DNA of 64,000 bases from JAAFIP01 sp043778205 (GTDB taxonomy: Bacteria; Pseudomonadota; Gammaproteobacteria; Burkholderiales; Burkholderiaceae_C), in assembly GCA_043778205.1 (NCBI GenBank), contig JAYWGO010000012.1:1-64000 (forward strand), in the 5' to 3' direction. The position numbers and the translations under genes were made by a program. Positions 51,236 through 58,282 of this stretch are shown one piece after another. The notes beneath the pieces are model-generated. The model had not been told where the DNA came from and ran no database searches. It saw nothing but the letters and a program-made list of their open reading frames with translations. Every line of letters starts with the position of its first letter. The first letter of the stretch is position 1.

Positions 51236-51598
51236 CTACGCCGTCATGGCTTCCAGCTTGGCAAGCGCTTCGTCCATCACCTCCACAGGAACCGTCTCTA
51301 TCCGCTTTGCATGTCTGGCCTGCCAGTCGAGCACGCGGCACTGGCTGATGACGGCTGCGCCTTGGGTTTGCGTGCCTGCCCCCATGAGTGTCACGGCCCA
51401 GCCTGCTACCCGTTCAAAATTGCCTTGTGTGATGGGCGCAACCAATGCGCGGCCTAGGCGGTTAAATTCCTGGTTGGACAGAACCAGCACCGGGCGTGTG
51501 CCTTGGATTTCACTGCCTAAAGTGGGGTCCAGGCTGATGAGCAGCACATCGCCTTGCTTGGGCGTTTTGCCTGCCGGTTTTTGCACTTCGCCACTCAC
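51236..51598 (-). CDS. PemK/MazF-family mRNA interferase toxin
   Basis: This 120-residue toxin has the family opening KQGDVLLISLDPTLGSEIQG, RPVLVLSNQEFN and PITQGNF, followed by the basic core and GAAVISQCRVLDWQAR. The fold is the SH3-like endoribonuclease of MazF/PemK. Its ATG overlaps the antitoxin stop (51598 against 51595). Confidence 0.9.
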   Translation of the reverse strand: MSGEVQKPAGKTPKQGDVLLISLDPTLGSEIQGTRPVLVLSNQEFNRLGRALVAPITQGNFERVAGWAVTLMGAGTQTQGAAVISQCRVLDWQARHAKRIETVPVEVMDEALAKLEAMTA

Positions 51599-51855
51599 AG
51601 CGCTTCGCTGCCCACAGGCGGCATGTCTTGCCAGTTTTGCAAATCAGCGGGCATGGGCATTTTCAAATTACATTGCTTGTTGAGCTCAGCGGCTGTGTAG
51701 CGCTTGCGGGTGGGTTTGGGGCGCAACACGATAGCGTTGTTGGCGGTACGCTCTACCAGCAAAGACTGGCCTATGAAAAAATCCATGTCGCGCAGCAAGG
51801 CCGGCGGCAGCGTGAGGCCCGCAGAATTGCCCAGCTTGCGGATGATCAGCTCCAT
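51595..51855 (-). CDS. PemI/MazE-like AbrB-fold antitoxin
   Basis: This 86-residue protein has an AbrB/SpoVT-type DNA-binding N-terminus (MELIIRKLGNSAGLTLPPAL) and a toxin-binding C-terminal tail. It is the first gene of the pair with the PemK toxin and overlaps it by 4 bp. Confidence 0.9.
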   Translation of the reverse strand: MELIIRKLGNSAGLTLPPALLRDMDFFIGQSLLVERTANNAIVLRPKPTRKRYTAAELNKQCNLKMPMPADLQNWQDMPPVGSEAL

Positions 51856-51923
51856 ATGGCACTCTCTATATCAAACAATGTATGACATTGTGCCACAGAG
51901 TTATCCCTCCTGCATTGGCAGCG

Positions 51924-53831
51924 CTAAAACGCCAACGCCCGCTCCACAAAGTCCGGTGCCACTTTGGTCTTGGGCACCTTCATATCAAACCAACTGCGCA
52001 CATTGCTGTATAGCCCGATGCCGTGCATGTAGTTGTACAGCGCCTTGTTCAACGCAATGCCTAACGCATCGTGGTCGGTGCCAGTGGGGTCGATGAAGGC
52101 GATGTCGTTTTTGGCGAACTGGCCTTCGGGCAGGGCCACTAGTTTTACACCGTAGTCTTGCGGGGCCATGCCTACGGGGGAGTGGACGGTGCAGGCGAAA
52201 CGGTGGAAGAAGCCGCTTTGGATGCAGCCTGCGGCAAAAAGCTGGCGCACATACTCTAGTGCGTCCACCGTGTCTTGCACGGTTTGGGTGGGAAAGCCGT
52301 ACATAAGGTAGGCGTGCACCAAGATACCTGCGTCTGAGAAGCCTTTGGTGACGCGGGCGACCTGCTCTACCGACACGCCTTTTTTCATGAGCTTGAGCAG
52401 GCGGTCTGACGCGACTTCTAGACCGCCGCTGATGGCAATGCAGCCGCTGTCGGCCAGCTCTTGGCATAGCGCGGGGGTGAATGATTTTTCAAATCTTATG
52501 TTACCCCACCAGCTGATGGCGGTGTTGCGCGCTTGCAGCTCGGCGGCCAGGGCTTTGAGGGCTTTGGGTGGGGCGGCTTCGTCTACGAAGTGAAATCCGG
52601 TTTGGCCGGTTTCGGCGACTATGGCGTCGATGCGATTTACCAGTTCTTCGGCTGTGGTGCCTTCGTAACGACTAATGTAATCCAGGCTCACGTCGCAAAA
52701 GCTGCACTTCTTCCAGTAGCAGCCGTGCGCCACCGTCAGCTTGTTCCAGCGGCCGTCACTCCACAGGCGGTGCATGGGGTTGAGCATGTCGAGCAGGCTC
52801 AGGTATTTGTCTAGCGGCAGGCCATCCCAAGTGGGCGTGCCTACGTCGCTAAACGGTACGTCGGGCTCAGCTAGGTTGATGTATTTGACCTTGCCACCCT
52901 CGTCTGCAGAAGCACGCGTGAACGTGCGCACCAGCCGTTGCAGGCCACGCTTGCCTTGCACATGCTCCAAGAGCGCAAGCAGCGGGCGCTCGCCTGCGTC
53001 CAAGGTGACGAAATCGAAGTAATCAAACACGCGCGGCTCGGCCAGCTCGCGCAGTTCGGTATTAACATAGCCGCCGCCCAGCACCAGGGTGGTATGCGGG
53101 CTGTGCGCTTTGATGGCTTGGGCGATGCGAAAAGCGGCGTAGACCGAGCCAGGGAAGGGAACGGACAAGAGCACAACGGTGGGCTGGTGTTGCGCGAAAG
53201 TTTGCAGAGCAATGTCGACGAGTGCGCTGTCTACCAATGTCAAGGGCTGCGCCAACGCCTCAGCCAGCGGATCAAACGTAGGCTGGCTGCCCGCTAGCGA
53301 CTCAGCATAACGCACAAACTCAAAGCGCGGGTCGATCGCGTCTTTCAACACGTCGGCCAGATCGTTGAGATACAACGTGGCCAAATGCCGCGCCTTGTCT
53401 TGCGCGCCGAGTGCGCCAAAGGCCCAGGCCAGCGGGTCGCCGCCCTCGTCGTCTACATACACTTCCAGCGCCTCAAAGCGCGGGCCTTCGGGCAAAAAGC
53501 TGCGTGAATTAATGCGGTGGGCCAGGGTGGAGTCTTTGCCTTGTAAAAAATTGATGGCAGCGGTGATGGTGGCGGCGTAGCGGGGCAATTGCTCCATGAA
53601 CAGTGCCACGCGCTCGGTGGTTTGCTCGTGCTGGTCAATTTCAGCGTGAATTTGCTGCAACCCGTCTTTGGAAAACAAACGCAACACCAAAGCCAGCGCC
53701 ACATCCGCCTGCACCGCATCTACCCCGCGCGAGCGCAAAAAGCCAGTGATGTAGGCGGTAGACGGGTAAGGCGTGTTGAGCTGCGTCATCGGCGGGATGA
53801 GCGACAGCACACGCAAAGGCTTGGGATTCAT
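51924..53831 (-). CDS. B12-binding radical SAM protein
   Basis: The protein is 635 residues from ATG 53831; a longer frame to 53999 would overlap the divergent MNT gene at 53896. The N-terminal part resembles a cobalamin-binding domain (STAYITGFLRSRGVDAVQAD, TTLVLGGGYVNTEL). The radical SAM motif CYWKKCSFCDVSLDY is near the middle, with downstream CIAISGGLEVASDRLLKLM and HAYLMYGFPTQTVQDT. These enzymes methylate or rearrange unreactive substrates; the target here is unknown. It lies in the toxin-antitoxin island without an obvious pathway partner. Confidence 0.85.
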   Translation of the reverse strand: MNPKPLRVLSLIPPMTQLNTPYPSTAYITGFLRSRGVDAVQADVALALVLRLFSKDGLQQIHAEIDQHEQTTERVALFMEQLPRYAATITAAINFLQGKDSTLAHRINSRSFLPEGPRFEALEVYVDDEGGDPLAWAFGALGAQDKARHLATLYLNDLADVLKDAIDPRFEFVRYAESLAGSQPTFDPLAEALAQPLTLVDSALVDIALQTFAQHQPTVVLLSVPFPGSVYAAFRIAQAIKAHSPHTTLVLGGGYVNTELRELAEPRVFDYFDFVTLDAGERPLLALLEHVQGKRGLQRLVRTFTRASADEGGKVKYINLAEPDVPFSDVGTPTWDGLPLDKYLSLLDMLNPMHRLWSDGRWNKLTVAHGCYWKKCSFCDVSLDYISRYEGTTAEELVNRIDAIVAETGQTGFHFVDEAAPPKALKALAAELQARNTAISWWGNIRFEKSFTPALCQELADSGCIAISGGLEVASDRLLKLMKKGVSVEQVARVTKGFSDAGILVHAYLMYGFPTQTVQDTVDALEYVRQLFAAGCIQSGFFHRFACTVHSPVGMAPQDYGVKLVALPEGQFAKNDIAFIDPTGTDHDALGIALNKALYNYMHGIGLYSNVRSWFDMKVPKTKVAPDFVERALAF

Positions 53832-53895
53832 GAGGTGATTATCTCGCGAGAAGCATCTAGCGCTAAAGCTGGGCAAACAGGGCGATAATCTGGGC

Positions 53896-54276
53896 ATGTT
53901 CAGCGAATTAAAGCTACTTTTTGCCGAAAAACCTAGAGTCCACTTGGCTGTGGTGTTCGGCTCTGCTGCGCGTGGTGCATTAAAGCCTGAAAGCGACATA
54001 GATGTTGCCGTGCTGCGCGATAGCCCGCTTAGCAGCAGCGAAAAACGCGATTTGGTAGAGCAGTTGGCCGTGATAACAGGCAGAGCCGTTGATTTAATAG
54101 ATTTGGCTACAGTGGGTCAGCCTTTGTTGGGTCAAATTATCAAAGATGCTACGCGCCTTAAAGGGTCGAACAGCCAGTTTGCGCAACTTATGGCGCGCAA
54201 TGCCTTTGAACAAGCCGACTTTATGCCCTACGTAACGCGGCTTTTGAAAACAAGGCGTATGGCATGGACCGGGTAG
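53896..54276 (+). CDS. mntA: MNT-type nucleotidyltransferase antitoxin
   Basis: This 126-residue protein has the signature VVFGSAARGALKPESDIDVAVL at about residues 18-39 (GS, then DxD). It matches MntA antitoxins of MntA/HepT systems, which AMPylate the HEPN toxin. Its last 13 bases overlap the hepT start at 54264. The partner toxin gene is damaged. Confidence 0.85.
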   Translation: MFSELKLLFAEKPRVHLAVVFGSAARGALKPESDIDVAVLRDSPLSSSEKRDLVEQLAVITGRAVDLIDLATVGQPLLGQIIKDATRLKGSNSQFAQLMARNAFEQADFMPYVTRLLKTRRMAWTG

Positions 54277-54498
54277 TCCTCGATCAAAAATTAGAATCGC
54301 TGCGCAAATGCGTTGCCAGAGTGCAATCTAAGCGGCCAGCCACCCTCGAAGCGCTGGTGACCGATGTTGATGCGCAAAGCAGTGGGCTTTCGCAATCTTG
54401 CAGTGCACAACTACGATACGATTGAATGGGCGGTGGTGTTTGCCATCGCAACCGAACGTTTAGACGACTTCAAAATGTTTGCTAGGGCTTTTGCCTAA
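54264..54498 (+). pseudogene. hepT: HepT-like HEPN toxin with frame-shifting internal deletion
   Basis: From ATG 54264 the first frame gives MDRVVLDQKLESLRKCVARV and on to VTDVDAQ. It then changes into a meaningless tail with a stop. In the +1 frame from about 54376 the ordinary HepT C-terminus is present: KAVGFRNLAVHNYDTIEWAV with the RX4H motif RNLAVH, ending FARAFA at TAA 54496-54498. The middle of the protein (about 60 residues of a ~140-residue family) is missing. The toxin should therefore be inactive. Confidence 0.82.
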
Positions 54499-55400
54499 AC
54501 CAGCAGCTTGCCTGCCGCAGCCTTAATCGCCAACGTCAACCGCCCCGCCTGCGGAGCCTCGCGCTGCCAGTGGTGCCAAAACAGCGGCACGTCCACAAAC
54601 TGGCCGGGAAACAGGTCTACCAACGCGCCGCTGGGCACGTCGTGGGGCGCTTGAATATCGGCTTGCATGCCCCAGCCTAGGCCGCTGAGCAAGCCTTGGC
54701 GGTAGGCGTCCACAGCGGGAAGGTAATGGCGCGGATAGCCCAGGTGGGTGATGCCAAAGCATTGCTGTAAAAACTGGTCTTGCAAACTGTCTTTGCGGTT
54801 AAAGCCAATGGCGGGCTGGGTAACCAGCTGGTGCAGGCCCAGGCTGCGCTTTTTGCCCAGCAGCTTGGCCTGCAAGGCGGGCGCAGCCAGGCAGCGGTAG
54901 CGCATGGTGCCCAGCGGCTCGGCCACGCAGCCGCGCAGGGGTGTGGGCAGGGTGGTAACGCAGCCAATCACGTCGCCGTTTTTAAGCCATTCCAGCGTGT
55001 GGTCTTGGTCGTCTACCGTCACGTCAAGCGTGAGCTTGTACTTTTGCAGCGCGGCTTGGATGCCAGGGAAGAACCACGAAGCCAAAGAATCTGCATTGAC
55101 CGCGACGCTGATGTTTTGGTAAGCCTGCACTGCGGTGCTGCTGGCAGGCTGCAGGGTGTGCTGCAAATCGGCTTCTAACAAGCGCACTTGTTTGATGTGG
55201 GTCAGCAGCGCCTGGCCTGCAGGCGTAGCGCGCGCCACTTTGCCCCGCACCAGCAGGCGCTGGCCTAGCGACTCTTCCAGCGCTTTGATGCGCAGGCTGG
55301 TGGCGGCTAGCGTGATACGCAGAGTGACGGCAGCGGCAGACAAGCTGCCGGTTTGCACCGTGGCATCAAAGGCGGCGAGCTGGCGAGGGTCAAATTGCAT
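54495..55400 (-). CDS. argP: LysR-family regulator, ArgP/IciA-like
   Basis: This 301-residue regulator has an N-terminal helix-turn-helix (PRQLAAFDATVQTGSLSAAA, AATSLRIKALEESLGQRLLV) and an effector domain. It is divergent from a LysE/ArgO-type exporter, the standard pairing of ArgP or LysG, which activate basic amino-acid export when lysine or arginine is high. A perfect 13-bp dyad lies directly upstream of its ATG in the shared intergenic region. Confidence 0.88.
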   Translation of the reverse strand: MQFDPRQLAAFDATVQTGSLSAAAVTLRITLAATSLRIKALEESLGQRLLVRGKVARATPAGQALLTHIKQVRLLEADLQHTLQPASSTAVQAYQNISVAVNADSLASWFFPGIQAALQKYKLTLDVTVDDQDHTLEWLKNGDVIGCVTTLPTPLRGCVAEPLGTMRYRCLAAPALQAKLLGKKRSLGLHQLVTQPAIGFNRKDSLQDQFLQQCFGITHLGYPRHYLPAVDAYRQGLLSGLGWGMQADIQAPHDVPSGALVDLFPGQFVDVPLFWHHWQREAPQAGRLTLAIKAAAGKLLV

Positions 55401-55406
55401 GTAAGT

Positions 55407-55453
55407 ATTAAACCAAATTTAAGCAAATGAAGAAATAGTTAATTTGGTTTAAT
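55407..55453. promoter_or_regulatory. 13-bp perfect dyad between argP and argO, operator candidate
   Basis: ATTAAACCAAATT (55407-55419) is inverted at 55441-55453 as AATTTGGTTTAAT, with a 21-base spacer. It begins 7 bases upstream of the regulator's start and about 125 bp before the exporter. This fits a LysR recognition site that also mediates autorepression. Confidence 0.65.
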
Positions 55454-55578
55454 ATTTTGCACAAAAGACGGATGATGCAACCTAGTTAACAGAATTGCTT
55501 CGCCTAAAGAGCGTACAAATGCGCCTATCGACACACAAGCTAAGCCGCAAATAACCCAAACTACAAGGAAATTCCCCC

Positions 55579-56205
55579 ATGACCGCTGCTTTCTCAGGCA
55601 TGCTGCTCAGCCTGTCACTCATCATCGCCATTGGCCCGCAAAACGCCCATGTGCTGCGCATGGGGCTGCTGCGCTCGCACGTAGGACTGACGGTGCTAGC
55701 CTGTGCGGTGACTGATGTGATTTTGATTGGCATCGGCGTGGCGGGCTTGGCGCAGCTGGGCAGCTTGTCGGCGGGGGTGCATGGCGCGATGATTGGCGCG
55801 GCGATGCTGTTTTTGCTGCACTACGGCTGGGGCGCAGCGCGGCGCGCTGCAGCCAACCAGTACACCGGCTTGTCCGCGGCAAAGCAAGGTGCGCCCGCAT
55901 CGCGCACCCAAGCCTTGGGCACAGCGCTGGCGTTTTCGTGGCTTAACCCGCACGCCTGGCTTGACACAGCGGTGCTGATTGGCACGGCGTCGTTGGCCTA
56001 CGGTCGGCCTGACAACTGGAAGTTTGGTGCGGGTGCGGCTGCGGGTTCGCTGCTGTGGTTTGTAGCACTAGGCTTGGGCGCGCAGCTGCTGGCCCATAAG
56101 CTGGCGCGGCCTGCCGTGTGGCGCGCAATTGATGCCACGGTGGCACTCACCATGTGGGGTACTGCCGCGTGGCTGGGCTACGGGTTGCTGCATACCGCTT
56201 CTTAA
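55579..56205 (+). CDS. argO: LysE/ArgO-family amino-acid exporter
   Basis: This 208-residue inner-membrane protein has about six hydrophobic segments. It starts LLSLSLIIAIGPQNAHVLRM, with the family GPQN motif, and has FSWLNPHAWLDTAVLIG in the middle. It exports arginine and/or lysine. Expression is likely controlled by the divergent ArgP-like regulator through the dyad at 55407-55453. AAGGA sits 8-12 bases before the ATG. Confidence 0.92.
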   Translation: MTAAFSGMLLSLSLIIAIGPQNAHVLRMGLLRSHVGLTVLACAVTDVILIGIGVAGLAQLGSLSAGVHGAMIGAAMLFLLHYGWGAARRAAANQYTGLSAAKQGAPASRTQALGTALAFSWLNPHAWLDTAVLIGTASLAYGRPDNWKFGAGAAAGSLLWFVALGLGAQLLAHKLARPAVWRAIDATVALTMWGTAAWLGYGLLHTAS

Positions 56206-56218
56206 ATGCCCCGCTTCG

Positions 56219-56263
56219 TATACTATTAATTTAATAGCTAACTATGCAGCATTTCCTTGGGTG
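56219..56263 (+). repeat. Interspersed repeat, copy 10
   Basis: ATACTATTAATTTAATAGCT then AACTATGCAGCATTTCCTTG. It sits between the convergent argO and LysR genes; the hairpin loop side has diverged. Confidence 0.8.
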
Positions 56264-56308
56264 TAAAGCATAAAACGTGTTGGAGAAATTGCCTGTAAAA
56301 CAAGCATC

Positions 56309-57217
56309 TCACTGTGCAGACCAGTAGGTTGCCTGGCCGTAGCTGTGTTTTAAAAAATCTACCCACAGGCGCACCCGCAGCGGCATGTGTTTGCGCTGTG
56401 GGAACACGGCATAAATGCCGTTAGGCGGTGCGGCAAATGCGTCCAGCACGGTAACCAGCCTGCCAGCGGCTATATCGCCGTCCACCTCCCAGGTGCTGCG
56501 CCAGGCTATGCCGTAGCCTGCCAAACACCACTCATGCAGCACCTGGCCGTCGCTGCAGTCCAGCGGGCCGCCGGGGCGCAGGTGCTGCAGCTCGCCATCG
56601 ATGCTGAATGCCCAGCCACGGGTTTGCGATGCGTCGCTGGACAGGGTGAGGCAGTCAAACTTGTGCAGGTCGCTGGGCTGCGCAGGCTTGCCGCGCTGCT
56701 GCAGGTATTTGGGGGTGGCTACGCACAGGCGGCGGTTGTCGGCCAGCCGCACGCTGACCAAGGACGAGTCGGGCAAGTCGCCCACGCGCACGGCGCAGTC
56801 AAAGCCCTCGCCTGCCAAATCGACCACCCGGTCTGACAAATTAAGCGATATCGACACATCGGCATGCAGCTGCCTAAAGCGCGGCACCAGCGGCGCTACG
56901 TGCCTGCGGCCAAAGCCTGCGGGCGCGGTGATGCGCAGGTGGCCGCTGGCTTTGACACCGCCCGCACTCACGCTGGCCTCGGCATTGCCCAGGTCGGCCA
57001 GCACGCGCTGGCAGTCTTCTAAAAACGCGCTGCCCTCGTGGGTCAGGCTGATGCGCCGGGTGGTGCGCACCATCAGCTTGACACCCAAGCGCTCTTCCAG
57101 CGCATCGATGCGCCGCCCAATGATGGCCGCAGCCACGCCCTCGGCCTGTGCGGCAGCGGTCAGGCTGCCTTTGGCGGCCACCGAGGTGAAGGTCTCTAGC
57201 TGTTTGAATTTGTCCAC
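56309..57217 (-). CDS. LysR-family regulator
   Basis: The protein is 302 residues from GTG 57217 (VDKFKQLETFTSVAAKGSLT), preferred over an upstream ATG at 57304 because LysR proteins start at this point. The helix-turn-helix region AAAIIGRRIDALEERLGVKL is at about 25-50, followed by a full effector domain (ASGHLRITAPAGFGRRHVAP). It resembles the CrgA/YhjC-like branch. The divergent haloacid dehalogenase at 57492 could be a target, but no operator was recognised. Confidence 0.85.
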   Translation of the reverse strand: MDKFKQLETFTSVAAKGSLTAAAQAEGVAAAIIGRRIDALEERLGVKLMVRTTRRISLTHEGSAFLEDCQRVLADLGNAEASVSAGGVKASGHLRITAPAGFGRRHVAPLVPRFRQLHADVSISLNLSDRVVDLAGEGFDCAVRVGDLPDSSLVSVRLADNRRLCVATPKYLQQRGKPAQPSDLHKFDCLTLSSDASQTRGWAFSIDGELQHLRPGGPLDCSDGQVLHEWCLAGYGIAWRSTWEVDGDIAAGRLVTVLDAFAAPPNGIYAVFPQRKHMPLRVRLWVDFLKHSYGQATYWSAQ

Positions 57218-57326
57218 AGCGCCATTATGGCGGCTGAGCGTACAGCTTGGCTTACACACAGGCCAGGACAGGCTTGGACAGGCCTTGTTCCTTGTTGACA
57301 CCAAATTTTTGAGGCATTTAGCCTAC

Positions 57327-57370
57327 TGGCCCAAGGAAAAGCTGCACGAGTAGCTATGAAATACATAGTA
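57327..57370 (-). repeat. Interspersed repeat, copy 11
   Basis: CTGGCCCAAGGAAAAGCTGC then ACGAGTAGCTATGAAATACA and TAGTA. It lies in the divergent region between the LysR and haloacid dehalogenase genes. Confidence 0.82.
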
Positions 57371-57491
57371 TTCCTTTGCACTTTGGCACTTTCACGGCGG
57401 TTGCGCAGCGCGGCATTACAGCTATTTTTGTTGCGGATTACTAGCCTTTAGCTAAATTAATCGGCATTGTAGTATCGAATACAGTCACACT

Positions 57492-58235
57492 ATGAACACT
57501 TTGCACCCCGCTATTGCCCAGCGCCCCAAGGCCGTCTTGTTTGACGCGTATGGCACGCTGCTGGACGTGTACAGCGTGGCCTTGCTGGCCGAGCAGCTGT
57601 TTCCCGGCCACGGGCAGCAGCTCAGCGTGCTGTGGCGCGACAAGCAGATTGAGTACAGCCGCTTGCTCACCACCAGCAACCACGGCGCGCACTACCAGCC
57701 GTTTTGGCAAGTGACGGAATCGGCGCTTCGGTACGCTCTTAAAATAATAGCTGCGCGTGCAGCATTTGCTTGGGACAAACCGGTATTAGATGCTGATTAT
57801 CTGGCCCAGGCATCGTCCCAGCTGATGAACCAATACCGCCACCTCAGCGCGTTTCCTGAAAACAAAGAGGTGCTGCAGGCGTTGAAAGACCAGGGCATTC
57901 CCACGGGCATTTTAAGCAATGGCGACCCAGCCATGCTGAGCGTGGCGGTCAAATCTGCTGGGCTAACCGGCCTGCTAGACCACGTGATCAGCGTGGACAG
58001 CGTTCGCAAATACAAAACCCACCCCGATGCTTACGCGCTGGGCACGCAGGCGCTGGGCTTGCAGGCTAAGCAAATTGTGTTTGTCAGCAGCAACGGCTGG
58101 GACGCGCTGGCCGCAACCTGGTTTGGCTACCAAACCCTGTGGGTTAACCGCGCAGGCCTGCCTTTTGAAGAGCTGGGCACGCAGCCTACGCGCACGGGGC
58201 CCTGCCTGCGCGATGTACTTGGATTTTTTGATTAA
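57492..58235 (+). CDS. Haloacid dehalogenase, type II (HAD superfamily)
   Basis: This 247-residue protein has the HAD nucleophile motif FDAYGTLLDVYS near residue 16, the second motif GILSNGDPAML (Ser), the Lys in SVRKYKTHPDAY and the acidic motif FVSSNGWDAL. This matches L-2-haloacid dehalogenases, which release halide from 2-haloalkanoates. At about residues 83-96 the cap domain carries KIIAARAAFAWDKP, encoded by an in-frame interspersed repeat (57741-57780). The gene stays open, so activity may be retained. Confidence 0.87.
   Translation: MNTLHPAIAQRPKAVLFDAYGTLLDVYSVALLAEQLFPGHGQQLSVLWRDKQIEYSRLLTTSNHGAHYQPFWQVTESALRYALKIIAARAAFAWDKPVLDADYLAQASSQLMNQYRHLSAFPENKEVLQALKDQGIPTGILSNGDPAMLSVAVKSAGLTGLLDHVISVDSVRKYKTHPDAYALGTQALGLQAKQIVFVSSNGWDALAATWFGYQTLWVNRAGLPFEELGTQPTRTGPCLRDVLGFFD
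57741..57780 (+). repeat. Interspersed repeat inside haloacid dehalogenase, copy 12
   Basis: AAAATAATAGCTGCGCGTGC then AGCATTTGCTTGGGACAAAC, in sense orientation, encoding IIAARAAFAWDK. It is one or two substitutions away from the canonical hairpin. Confidence 0.8.
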
Positions 58236-58282
58236 CTTTTAATACCTTTTTTAAATTTCACCGTCTCACCCAGGAGCTACCC

